A stretch of 10,802 nt of DNA from Lachnospiraceae bacterium UBA3826 (GTDB lineage: Bacteria; Bacillota; Clostridia; Lachnospirales; Lachnospiraceae). This document shows, one piece after another, positions 1 through 6,613 of the stretch. How positions within the stretch are numbered: the first letter of the stretch is position 1; each line of letters opens with the position of its first letter. The notes beneath the pieces were generated by a model. It saw only the letters and a program-made list of their open reading frames with translations, had not been told where the DNA came from and did not search any database. The DNA is taken from contig DGII01000064.1 of assembly GCA_002393095.1 (NCBI GenBank), positions 1 through 10,802 on the forward strand, written 5' to 3'. Both the position numbers and the translations under genes were made by a program.

Positions 1-841
1 CTATCTGGTTCTTCTCAAAAGGCTCCTCTACCTCCTTAAGATGCTGTAAAAGTCTTATATCATTACTCATCTTGGTCGCTGAGGCAGCGATGCCCGCAAG
101 TACGTTAAGCACTCTTGTGTCGGTCTTCCTTGAATACGTCTGACCGGATACGGGAACACAGGAATCAAAGCCCATCTTCTTAGCTATCATGGGATCTATC
201 CTGTCTATCTTCTCCTCATCTCCGGCAAAAAGCTCAAGGAAAGAGGCCTGCGTTCCGGTAGTACCCTTACTTCCAAGCAGCTTCATTGTAGACAGTACGT
301 AATTAAGATCTTCATAATCCATGGCGAATTCGTTAAGCCAAAGGCTGGCTCTTTTACCCACCGTAGTAGGCTGCGCGGGCTGAAAATGGGTGAACGCCAG
401 TGTGGGCTGTGACTTATACTCATCCGCGAAGGCTGCCAGCTCATTCATTACATTCAAAAGCTTAACTCTCACAAGCTTAAGCGCTTCTGTCATAATGATT
501 ATGTCTGTATTGTCTCCCACATAACAGCTTGTAGCGCCCAGATGGATTATGCCCTTAGCCTTGGGGCACTGAACTCCGTAAGCATATACATGGCTCATAA
601 CGTCATGCCTTACTTCCTTCTCTCTCTGCTTCGCCACATCATAATTGATATCATCAATATGAGCCTTAAGCTCATTAATCTGTTCGTCCGTTATATCAAG
701 ACCAAGCTCCTTCTCGGTCTCGGCAAGTGCTACCCATAATCTTCTCCATGTCCTAAACTTCTTATCCTGCGAGAAGATGTACTGCATCTCTTTACTTGCG
801 TATCTCTCCGACAAGGGAGAGCTGTACCTGTCTGTACTCAT
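1..841 (-). CDS. purB: Adenylosuccinate lyase, N-terminal 280 codons (runs off the window)
   Basis: Adenylosuccinate lyase acts twice in purine synthesis: it splits SAICAR to AICAR and adenylosuccinate to AMP, releasing fumarate each time. It is a cytoplasmic homotetramer of the fumarase/aspartase superfamily. Translating from the ATG at 841 gives an open frame to the window edge. Visible family motifs are the substrate-loop start RYSSPLSERY (residues 5-14), RHDVMSH (78-84), HLGATS (100-105) and THFQPAQPTT (151-160). From memory His79, His100 and His152 align with active-site histidines 68, 89 and 141 of the Bacillus subtilis enzyme. The run GATSCYVGDNTD and GTTGTQASFLELF resemble human ADSL more than the short Bacillus-type PurB. 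The family's mobile SSxMPxKxNP loop would lie just beyond the edge. The start is fixed by GGAGG at 850-854, 8 nt upstream. It is monocistronic at its 5' end, with its own promoter. The truncation is only the window boundary. Confidence 0.96.
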   Translation of the reverse strand, partial: MSTDRYSSPLSERYASKEMQYIFSQDKKFRTWRRLWVALAETEKELGLDITDEQINELKAHIDDINYDVAKQREKEVRHDVMSHVYAYGVQCPKAKGIIHLGATSCYVGDNTDIIIMTEALKLVRVKLLNVMNELAAFADEYKSQPTLAFTHFQPAQPTTVGKRASLWLNEFAMDYEDLNYVLSTMKLLGSKGTTGTQASFLELFAGDEEKIDRIDPMIAKKMGFDSCVPVSGQTYSRKTDTRVLNVLAGIAASATKMSNDIRLLQHLKEVEEPFEKNQI

Positions 842-878
842 ATCCTTTTCCTCCGGGAATCCGTAACACAACCCAATC

Positions 879-907
879 AGTATACTTTGTTTTATACCTT
901 AATTCAA
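879..907 (-). promoter_or_regulatory. Sigma-A type promoter of purB
   Basis: On the minus strand TTGAAT (902-907, 4 of 6 to the -35 consensus) is followed after exactly 17 nt by TATACT (879-884, 5 of 6 to the -10 consensus). Transcription would start near 872, giving a leader of about 30 nt that contains the GGAGG ribosome binding site at 850-854. It lies in the 80-bp gap between the ABC ATPase stop and purB. I see no riboswitch fold or clear operator; the short leader leaves little room for one. Confidence 0.75.
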
Positions 908-921
908 GTGTCTGTCCTTAC

Positions 922-1683
922 TTAGCCGATTTTGCCGATGAAATCTCTTACTCTGGGATTATCTGAAGCAAAGATGCTATCCGGCGTTCCTTCCTCCACC
1001 ACAAGCCCATTCTCGATGAAGAGTATCCTGTCTGACACCTCTCTTGCGAACTGCATCTCGTGAGTCACTATCACCATCGTCATGTGACTACTCGCAAGCT
1101 TGCGGATCACGGAAAGCACTTCTCCCGTAAGCTCCGGATCAAGAGCGGATGTCGGCTCGTCAAAGAACAGTATCTTGGGTTCAAGAGCAAGAGCCCTTGC
1201 TATGGCAACCCTCTGCTGCTGTCCTCCCGACAGTTCGCACGGGTATGCATCACCCTTATCCGATAATCCGAGCATCCCCAAAAGTTCCCTTGCTTTTGCA
1301 CAGGCTTCTTCTTTGGAGTGTCCGAGCACCGTAACCGGTGCATCTGTTATATTCTTCATCACATTGTAATGCGGAAAAAGGTTGAAATTCTGGAATACAA
1401 GCCCAAAATACTGCCTGACCTTCTTAAGCTCCTCCCTGGATGCATATACGCTTTTTCCGTCCACACTCCTTACTGCCTGCATATCGCCATAGCAAAGCTC
1501 TCCGTCATCCATACGTGTAAGCAGCGTGGCGCATCTTAAGAGGGTGGACTTGCCTGAGCCGGATGGTCCGATGATCGAGACGACCTCACCCTTCCTGACG
1601 GTCAGGGATATATCTGACAGAACACCCACATCAGTGAAGCTTTTCTTAATATGTTCCATTTTTAAAAGAGCTTTTTCTTCCAT
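922..1683 (-). CDS. Polar amino-acid ABC transporter ATP-binding protein (GlnQ/HisP type)
   Basis: This is the ATPase that powers uptake of a polar amino acid through the adjacent permease; it sits on the cytoplasmic face of the membrane as a dimer. With the start chosen here (253 aa) it has Walker A GPSGSGKST (39-47), Q-loop GLVFQNFNLFPH (94-105, Gln98), signature LSGGQQQR (151-158), Walker B ILFFDEPTSALD (171-182) and switch histidine in THEMQFA (His208). All catalytic residues are intact and the length is normal for the family. A longer frame opens at 1704, only 1 nt after the permease stop, but has no ribosome binding site, whereas the ATG at 1683 has AAAGGA 9 nt upstream and starts MEEKALLKMEHIKKSF, as expected for the family. 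It is the last gene of the transporter operon. The transported substrate cannot be read from this subunit. Confidence 0.95.
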   Translation of the reverse strand: MEEKALLKMEHIKKSFTDVGVLSDISLTVRKGEVVSIIGPSGSGKSTLLRCATLLTRMDDGELCYGDMQAVRSVDGKSVYASREELKKVRQYFGLVFQNFNLFPHYNVMKNITDAPVTVLGHSKEEACAKARELLGMLGLSDKGDAYPCELSGGQQQRVAIARALALEPKILFFDEPTSALDPELTGEVLSVIRKLASSHMTMVIVTHEMQFAREVSDRILFIENGLVVEEGTPDSIFASDNPRVRDFIGKIG

Positions 1684-1692
1684 AACAAAGGT

Positions 1693-1698
1693 TCCTTT
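1693..1698 (-). promoter_or_regulatory. Ribosome binding site that decides the ABC ATPase start
   Basis: AAAGGA on the minus strand lies 9 nt before the ATG at 1683. The upstream in-frame ATG at 1704 is preceded only by the last codons of the permease gene with no purine-rich match, so the downstream start is preferred. Confidence 0.6.
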
Positions 1699-1705
1699 AT
1701 CCATG

Positions 1706-2350
1706 TCATCTGTAATATGAAAGCTTTTTTTCGAAAAATTCCATCACATATGCGACAACATAGTTGAATACAAAATAGAAGAGTCCGGCTACCATGAGCG
1801 CATTGACAGATGCCTGCTTGGCGGATATCTGCTTGGCTATGGTGAACATCTCCGCAACGGCTATAACAAACGCCAAAGACGTATCCTTAACAAGAGTAAT
1901 GGTCTCATTGGTAATGGGCGGAAGTATCCTCTTTACCACCTGTGGAAAGATGATCCTGCAGAAAGTCTGCCTTTTACTGTAACCAAGCACCTGAGCAGCC
2001 TCATACTGGCCTACGTGTATGGATTCTATGCCGGCTCTGTATATCTCCGCAAAATATGCCGCATAATTAACGGAAAACGCTATGATCACCGCCACAAAGC
2101 GATATCCCTGAGATATCTTAAGACCGAATATATAAAACGGCGCAAAATACACGACTATAAGCTGGAGCATAAGAGGCGTTCCGCGCATTATAGCTATGTA
2201 TATCTTGACTATCGTCTGCAATATCTTATTTTTCGACATTCTTCCGAATGCCACCAGAAGTCCCAGCGGAAGTGAAAAAAGAAGTGTCAGCAAAAAGATC
2301 TCAACTGACACAACCATTCCGCTTAATAATTGAAAAAACGTAGTATTCAT
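1706..2350 (-). CDS. Polar amino-acid ABC transporter permease (HisM/GlnP family)
   Basis: This is the integral membrane subunit forming the translocation path of the importer, probably as a homodimer because only one permease gene is present. The 214 residues contain hydrophobic segments at roughly 12-36, 60-78, 84-104, 156-172 and 184-206, the usual five-helix layout. RGTPLMLQL (56-64) is typical of the family. The cytoplasmic coupling loop is clear at about 117-142: EAAQVLGYSKRQTF, with the conserved glycine at 123, followed by IIFPQ; this loop docks on the ATPase. Its length is standard. It begins 13 nt after the stop of the binding-protein gene and ends 1 nt before an in-frame ATG of the ATPase frame. 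No good ribosome binding site precedes the ATG at 2350, so translation may be coupled to the upstream gene, or the real start may be the internal Met12. Confidence 0.94.
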   Translation of the reverse strand: MNTTFFQLLSGMVVSVEIFLLTLLFSLPLGLLVAFGRMSKNKILQTIVKIYIAIMRGTPLMLQLIVVYFAPFYIFGLKISQGYRFVAVIIAFSVNYAAYFAEIYRAGIESIHVGQYEAAQVLGYSKRQTFCRIIFPQVVKRILPPITNETITLVKDTSLAFVIAVAEMFTIAKQISAKQASVNALMVAGLFYFVFNYVVAYVMEFFEKKLSYYR

Positions 2351-2363
2351 AAAAACAATACAA

Positions 2364-3185
2364 TCACTTACCTATGCATATGCTGTCTGTAAGTCCGTAA
2401 TCACTGTAATTCTCAGCGATCTTAAGGACCGTTCCGTCCGCTGCCATCTCAAGAAGTGTCTTCTCCACCTGATCCTTAAGCTCCTCATTGCCAAGCTTAA
2501 ATCCCACGCCGTACTGCTCTAATGAAAGCTTGTCATCCAGCATAACATAAGCACCGGCTTCTCTCTGTGATATCTGGAAGCTTGCCACACCTATATCAAG
2601 GGCAAGACAGTCAATAGCTCCCGCTTCAAGATCCATGAATCCGGTATTGTAATCCGCATACTGGATAAGATCTGCAAAGGAAGCCTTAAGCTCCGTATTC
2701 TCCGGTGATTCCTCATCCTCCAGGGCCGCAAGAGCGGATGAATCCTTCTGTACCCCGACTACCTTCCCTGCAAGATCGCTCTTACTCTTTATTCCGGAAT
2801 CGGCGGCTACAACGAATACCTGACTGTTATCGACATACGGAACAGACCATGTATACTGATCCTCTCTGCCATTGATGGTAAAGCCGTTCCATATACAATC
2901 TATTGCTCCCGAAGAAAGCTCCATATCCTTGGCATCCCAGTCAATAGGCTGCTTCTTAAGCTCCCAGCCGTTACGCTTGCATACCTCTGCCGCAAGATCC
3001 AGATCGAATCCCACATATTCTCCGGTGCTCTCATCAAGAAAGCCGTAGGGAGGGAATTCGGCATCGAAGCCTACCGTGAAGGTCTTTCCACCGGCATCCT
3101 TCTGTGCATCAGAGCTCTTACCGCATGCCGTAAGTCCGGTAACCATCATTATTGCCATGAGCATGACTGCCAGTATCTTTTTCAT
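2364..3185 (-). CDS. Polar amino-acid ABC transporter substrate-binding lipoprotein
   Basis: This is the extracytoplasmic receptor that captures the substrate and delivers it to the permease (solute-binding family 3). With the start chosen here it has 273 residues. Residues 1-20 are a lipoprotein signal (MKK, hydrophobic core, lipobox LTAC) with Cys21 as the lipidated residue, so it is membrane-tethered. The mature part begins TFTVGFDAEFPPYGF, then GEYVGFDLDLA (55-65), both family hallmarks. SSGAIDCIWNGFTINGRED (91-109) is the hinge-region motif, its Arg107 matching the usual ligand carboxylate contact, and LDIGVA later supplies the usual ligand-amine Asp. The motif WNGFTINGRED departs from the classical GMTITPER form, so the ligand should not be assumed to be glutamine. 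An in-frame ATG at 3218 lacks a binding site and would add 11 basic residues before the signal peptide. It is the first gene of the transporter operon. Confidence 0.94.
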   Translation of the reverse strand: MKKILAVMLMAIMMVTGLTACGKSSDAQKDAGGKTFTVGFDAEFPPYGFLDESTGEYVGFDLDLAAEVCKRNGWELKKQPIDWDAKDMELSSGAIDCIWNGFTINGREDQYTWSVPYVDNSQVFVVAADSGIKSKSDLAGKVVGVQKDSSALAALEDEESPENTELKASFADLIQYADYNTGFMDLEAGAIDCLALDIGVASFQISQREAGAYVMLDDKLSLEQYGVGFKLGNEELKDQVEKTLLEMAADGTVLKIAENYSDYGLTDSICIGK

Positions 3186-3192
3186 AATTATT

Positions 3193-3196
3193 CTCC
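3193..3196 (-). promoter_or_regulatory. Ribosome binding site that decides the binding-protein start
   Basis: GGAG on the minus strand, 7 nt before the ATG at 3185, sets the start of the lipoprotein at MKKILAV. The alternative ATG at 3218 lies inside a palindrome and has no such site. Confidence 0.65.
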
Positions 3197-3210
3197 GTTT
3201 TCTTTTTTGA

Positions 3211-3224
3211 TTTATCATGATAAA
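3211..3224. promoter_or_regulatory. Perfect 14-bp palindrome, candidate operator of the ABC importer operon
   Basis: TTTATCATGATAAA reads identically on both strands. It sits about 12 to 25 nt downstream of the -10 hexamer, so at roughly +5 to +19 of the predicted transcript, where a bound repressor would block initiation or clearance. It does not match the CodY consensus as I know it, and it lacks the GC-rich stem expected of a terminator. The regulator is unknown; a chance AT-rich palindrome is possible. Confidence 0.4.
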
Positions 3225-3235
3225 GTGACTAGGAT

Positions 3236-3264
3236 ATAGTACCTTACAAGCCGGTCTATGTCAA
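3236..3264 (-). promoter_or_regulatory. Sigma-A type promoter of the ABC importer operon
   Basis: On the minus strand a perfect TTGACA (3259-3264) is followed after 17 nt by TACTAT (3236-3241, 4 of 6). The -35 hexamer overlaps the TGA stop of the upstream 406-aa gene. Transcription would begin near 3229, with a leader of about 44 nt. This shows that the importer can be expressed separately from the four-gene operon upstream, although no terminator separates the two. Confidence 0.75.
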
Positions 3265-4481
3265 TATCCGATATCTGCCGAATATCTTTCCACCATCTTA
3301 AGTGCCTCTGCTGAATACTCCGGGTACTGCTTCACGAAATCCTTAAGCTCGCTCTGACCCTCCTTGGCCAGACGCTTATTATAATCCATTCTTGCCCTTA
3401 ACTTCTGTCTCTGCAATATATGTGCATGTCTTAGCTCCACCATCTCATTATGCTCTATGATGGCTAAGGGATTATGGAGCCATGCATATACATCATTAAG
3501 CTGATACTTCCTCAGCTTGTGCAGAAGCTCTGCCTGATAGAAGGTCAGCTCCTTCTCATTAAGAGCGGCCTGCTCTCTCTCGTTCCTCTCAAGTTCATAC
3601 ATCTCCCATACCTTCTTAAGCTCCGCTGCGCTCTTGGTATTGTATTTGGTATAGAGATAATCAAGCAGATTGGAATTATTGACATATCTGATCTTCACGG
3701 TGTTCTGCAGCAATATCAGCCTGTTGATGCCCTTTTCCGTGCGCTTTTTCTCCTTGATCGCATCCGTATACTTAACATACAGAAGGGTTATTGCCACAGC
3801 CGCACTGAGAGCGGTAACTATATAGCCTATTCCGACTTCCATCTCAAATCCGTACTGCAATACAAGCAGCATGATCACCAGAAGCACTGCCGCGAATACA
3901 CAGATTACCGTCATGCCCTTTAAATTGGCAATCTCCCTTACAAGCTCATCCTGTCTGAACAGGAACGCATGCTTCTCTCCATCAAGCTTACGCAGATCGT
4001 CTTTGATAAGTCCCTTATACCTCTCTGCTTCGGCCATGTCCTCATAAGCCTTGGGCATACTGTCCTCAAAGCGCTCCATGCTCCTGTACTGGGCTTCCGT
4101 CATAGCGCTTTTCTTGGCTTCGTAATCCTTGGCCTCTTCCTCATAATAGAGGATATTCCTTGCGGCATCCTGAAGTCCTATCTTCTCGCTTAAGGGCAGA
4201 GCATCTATCTCATCCATATCCTTGAGCATAGCAGTGACCGCATTGTACTCGGATGAGAGCTTGTCAAGCTCATTGGATGCATCCCTTACCTGCTCGACCA
4301 GACTCCTTATATATTTTTCACGCTGGACCTCATCGCTCATCTTGAACAGATGGCGGTCTTCCATTATGTGGTCCCAGTCCCATTCAAATTCTTCTTCAAG
4401 CCCCTCATCAAGCTCAAGAGATGAAAAATCCTCCTCATGCATCTTGAAAAGCTTAGAAAAAAACTTCGCTCCAAAACTCAT
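3261..4481 (-). CDS. Unrecognised coiled-coil protein with a central two-helix membrane hairpin
   Basis: I do not recognise this 406-residue protein. Its N-terminus is short and basic/hydrophobic (MSFGAKFFSKLFK), then strongly acidic (about 16-42, including EGLEEEFEWDWD). Residues about 55-188 are charged and helical with coiled-coil character. Two hydrophobic segments follow, at about 190-210 and 217-236, joined by a very short loop, then a basic stretch (KYTDAIKEKKR). Residues 240-400 are again long charged helix. By the positive-inside rule both ends should be cytoplasmic, leaving only a tiny external loop. No enzyme motif is visible. Its ATG overlaps the stop of the upstream TPR-like gene by 1 nt (TGATG), with GGAGG 6 nt before it, so it is translationally coupled and is the last gene of the four-gene operon. 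Its likely role, by inference, is to anchor the operon's soluble proteins at the membrane. Confidence 0.85.
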   Translation of the reverse strand: MSFGAKFFSKLFKMHEEDFSSLELDEGLEEEFEWDWDHIMEDRHLFKMSDEVQREKYIRSLVEQVRDASNELDKLSSEYNAVTAMLKDMDEIDALPLSEKIGLQDAARNILYYEEEAKDYEAKKSAMTEAQYRSMERFEDSMPKAYEDMAEAERYKGLIKDDLRKLDGEKHAFLFRQDELVREIANLKGMTVICVFAAVLLVIMLLVLQYGFEMEVGIGYIVTALSAAVAITLLYVKYTDAIKEKKRTEKGINRLILLQNTVKIRYVNNSNLLDYLYTKYNTKSAAELKKVWEMYELERNEREQAALNEKELTFYQAELLHKLRKYQLNDVYAWLHNPLAIIEHNEMVELRHAHILQRQKLRARMDYNKRLAKEGQSELKDFVKQYPEYSAEALKMVERYSADIGY

Positions 4482-5326
4482 CAGAATCCTCCGGTCCTGC
4501 CTCTGAATATCTGCTCTCTGTATTGTGTTTTGACTTCTTCGGTCAACGCATCCATCTCACTGTAAAAGTCGTTCCCACGGCTCTTCTTCTCTTCCAGTTC
4601 ATTGATAAAGAGGCTTGAGGGATCTCTCTTCCACTTCTCCTCCATATCCTCGAATCTTCTCTCCACTTCAAGAGAGTCCTCATATGACTCCTTGTGCGCC
4701 GCGAGGAAGCTTAAGTAATCTCCCGGAGGCATATACAGCTTCTTGGCCGAGAGCATGGATACATAGCTCTCGGTATTGGCATAAGTATCATATGCCCTCT
4801 CAAAGTACTCGGACGCTCTCTCATACATAAAAAGTCCTGCCGCGCACACTCCCAGATTATGGAATACTCCGGCTCTAAGCTTAACCTCCGTAACTCTGGT
4901 CTCCTTAAGGATGAGCTCGTATTCATCCATGGCCATACCGTATCTCTTGGCCTCAAGGAAGCCGTCTGCACGTATCTTGCGTCTCTGCGCAAGGGAAAGA
5001 CCATCATTACTGCCTATATTGTCGATAAGAGCCTGCCATTCATCATCGGAATAATAGCCTATCTCATTCTTAAGAAGGTCTATAAGCCTGCTAAGGGCAC
5101 CATATCTTGAACACAGCTTGGATACCTCTCTCCCAAGCTCATTAAGCTCAAGATCCTTTGTTATCCAGTCAGCCAGATCACCGGTTACGAAGCTGTCATC
5201 CAGAAGGTATGCATTATGATACAGATAATAACACAGCTCCTCTATGCAATATATATTGATACAGTCATCCTTAAGATAATATGGAGTTTTGGAATATGCC
5301 CCACGGCAAAGTAAGACGTTGCTCAT
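4481..5326 (-). CDS. TPR-like helical-repeat protein, function unknown
   Basis: This 281-residue cytoplasmic protein has no signal peptide or membrane segment. The N-terminal ~100 residues (MSNVLLCRGAYSKTPYYL, then a tyrosine-rich helical part) match nothing I know. The middle has two helix pairs in TPR style: about 116-142 (RADGFLEAKRYGMAMDEYELIL) and 151-184, where HNLGVCAAGLFMYERASEYFERAY has the W/L-G-Y-A-F-A spacing of a canonical TPR. The remainder (about 212-275) is charged helix with possible coiled coil. TPRs bind peptides or partner proteins and frequently serve as co-chaperone adaptors; here that role is inferred from the Hsp70-like gene 5 nt upstream. Start at 5326: the GGAGAATAAGG stretch upstream spans the previous stop codon. 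It overlaps the next gene by 1 nt. It is the third gene of the operon. Confidence 0.85.
   Translation of the reverse strand: MSNVLLCRGAYSKTPYYLKDDCINIYCIEELCYYLYHNAYLLDDSFVTGDLADWITKDLELNELGREVSKLCSRYGALSRLIDLLKNEIGYYSDDEWQALIDNIGSNDGLSLAQRRKIRADGFLEAKRYGMAMDEYELILKETRVTEVKLRAGVFHNLGVCAAGLFMYERASEYFERAYDTYANTESYVSMLSAKKLYMPPGDYLSFLAAHKESYEDSLEVERRFEDMEEKWKRDPSSLFINELEEKKSRGNDFYSEMDALTEEVKTQYREQIFRGRTGGF
4488..4492 (-). promoter_or_regulatory. Ribosome binding site inside the TPR-like gene, for the membrane-hairpin gene
   Basis: GGAGG on the minus strand lies within the last codons of the TPR-like gene (encoding Gly-Gly-Phe) and 6 nt before the overlapping ATG at 4481. With the TGATG stop/start overlap this indicates coupled translation of the two proteins. 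Confidence 0.7.
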
Positions 5327-5331
5327 TAACC

Positions 5332-6603
5332 TTATTCTCCGTCGCTGCCGGACAGTGATACTGTCTTGGTGAACAGTTGACCCGATCCCTTAAGGAATTC
5401 ACCAAAGCCCAGATCCGTCACATTGATCCTTAATGTATCCTCCGATTCCATCATGGCTTCTATCCTAAGTCTCACGGTCTTGGGCTCATGTTCGTTAAGA
5501 CCGTCCAATACTATCTCCACAATGCGGACATTGCGTCCGTCAAGAGGAGTTATCCTTATGGTAAAGCTGTTGCCCTTATCAAGAATAACTTCTGTTTTTT
5601 TTCTGGAATCGAACCAGTTCTCGCCCCCGTCCAAAAGAGCAAGGTAGGAATCCTCTCTTCCCCTTTTGACATCCATGCCTATATTGGCCTTAAGCTTATC
5701 CCTGCCTAAGAATACTATGCTCTTCTCCTCATTCTTCCTGCCGCTTAACCTGTCCTGCATGGCATAGCAGGCTCCTCTGCTGTACAGATTGTTGCCTCTG
5801 AAGGACCTTCTGTTACGGCACAGCTCCCTTAAGGATTCCACACACCAGTCGCCTAAGAATCCGTCTCCCAGAAGATATGCGCAGCTTGCCACCCTTTTAT
5901 CCACCGTCTTGTGTATGATATCAAGAAAAGCCGCATCCTTATCCTCATCTCCTATATCCCTTAAGACGAACTCCTCCTTATCCACAAAGGCCACGACAGG
6001 TCTTGTGATCCTGTTAAGCTTAAAGGTATAGCTGTTAAGGATATCGTTATAGTAGTCATATACCATCACATCATGACCCCACAGCTCCCTCGGCTGGTTG
6101 ATCACATAATAGAAGATGCTTTCTTCCCTTCCCACGAAGCCGATCTTCGCCGACTTATAGTCAAGAGATGCCGTAACAACCTCCAGAACCTCAATGGTAC
6201 GCACCGAAAGCTCCGGCACCGTGAACATTATACCGACTATACTGTTTTTGTTGACTATATTAGTCAACATATTAAGTGTACGCTTGATATACAGTGCAAG
6301 CAGAGCCAGCGGATCGAACATCTCGCCGACGACTCTGACGGGCTCTCCTATCAGTGCTCTGTCAAGAAGCTCCCACACCAGTTCTCCTTCTTCCACCTTG
6401 CTGTAGCTTAAAGCATCCTCTCCGACAAACCACTGGTTGACCTCACTTCTCTTAAAAAGACATAAGGGTATACAGTACTGCTCCTCATCCTTCCCCGTGC
6501 TGATCGTCTTGGCTATCGGATCACCCTCCACATAGTAGCTTATCTGGGCATATTCACTTGACAGATCGTATCCGACTATAACGGATTTGTTGAATTCAAA
6601 CAT
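5332..6603 (-). CDS. Degenerate Hsp70/actin-fold (ASKHA) protein, DUF5716-like
   Basis: The 423 residues follow the Hsp70 plan with decayed motifs. Residues 8-24 (VIVGYDLSSEYAQISYY) resemble the phosphate-1 loop, with Asp13. IVGIMFTVPELSVRTIEVLE (122-141) resembles the Hsp70 ITVPA segment. FVGREESIFYYVINQ then VMVYDYYNDILNSYTF (156-195) sits where Hsp70 has the EPTAAAL helix and DLGGGTFD, but the phosphate-2 glycines are gone. CAYLLGDGFLGDWCVESLRE (241-260) and LYSRGACYAM (273-282) parallel the adenosine motif (GGSSRIP) and the following GAA helix. The C-terminal part (about 335-405) is beta-rich, ending DTLRINVTDLGFGEF, like the Hsp70 substrate-binding sandwich. ATP hydrolysis is therefore doubtful. 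From memory Pfam has a DUF5716 family in Lachnospiraceae of this size. It lies 10 nt after the 1182-aa gene and 5 nt before the TPR-like gene. The fold assignment is by eye; it could be an actin-like filament protein instead. Confidence 0.8.
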   Translation of the reverse strand: MFEFNKSVIVGYDLSSEYAQISYYVEGDPIAKTISTGKDEEQYCIPLCLFKRSEVNQWFVGEDALSYSKVEEGELVWELLDRALIGEPVRVVGEMFDPLALLALYIKRTLNMLTNIVNKNSIVGIMFTVPELSVRTIEVLEVVTASLDYKSAKIGFVGREESIFYYVINQPRELWGHDVMVYDYYNDILNSYTFKLNRITRPVVAFVDKEEFVLRDIGDEDKDAAFLDIIHKTVDKRVASCAYLLGDGFLGDWCVESLRELCRNRRSFRGNNLYSRGACYAMQDRLSGRKNEEKSIVFLGRDKLKANIGMDVKRGREDSYLALLDGGENWFDSRKKTEVILDKGNSFTIRITPLDGRNVRIVEIVLDGLNEHEPKTVRLRIEAMMESEDTLRINVTDLGFGEFLKGSGQLFTKTVSLSGSDGE

Positions 6604-6613
6604 ACTTTATCCG

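Noticed and set aside
542..739. A 65-codon plus-strand open frame rich in hydrophobic residues
   Set aside because: It is antisense to purB, whose conserved active-site motifs occupy the same bases.
1684..1704. Seven extra N-terminal codons on the ABC ATPase (start at 1704)
   Set aside because: No ribosome binding site precedes that ATG, while the one at 1683 is well placed behind AAAGGA and fits the family's usual N-terminus.
1724..1738. Palindromic run TTTTTCGAAAAA as a possible terminator
   Set aside because: It is inside the permease coding sequence (Glu-Phe-Phe-Glu-Lys-Lys), is AT-only apart from the central CG and has no stable stem.
3186..3218. Eleven extra N-terminal codons on the binding protein (start at 3218)
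   Set aside because: The extension would put basic residues before a complete lipoprotein signal, has no ribosome binding site and its ATG is within the 14-bp palindrome.
3474..3923. A 149-codon plus-strand open frame with hydrophobic stretches
   Set aside because: It is antisense to the membrane-hairpin gene; the leucine/isoleucine content follows from the complement of Lys/Glu/Asn-rich codons. No promoter or start signal supports it.
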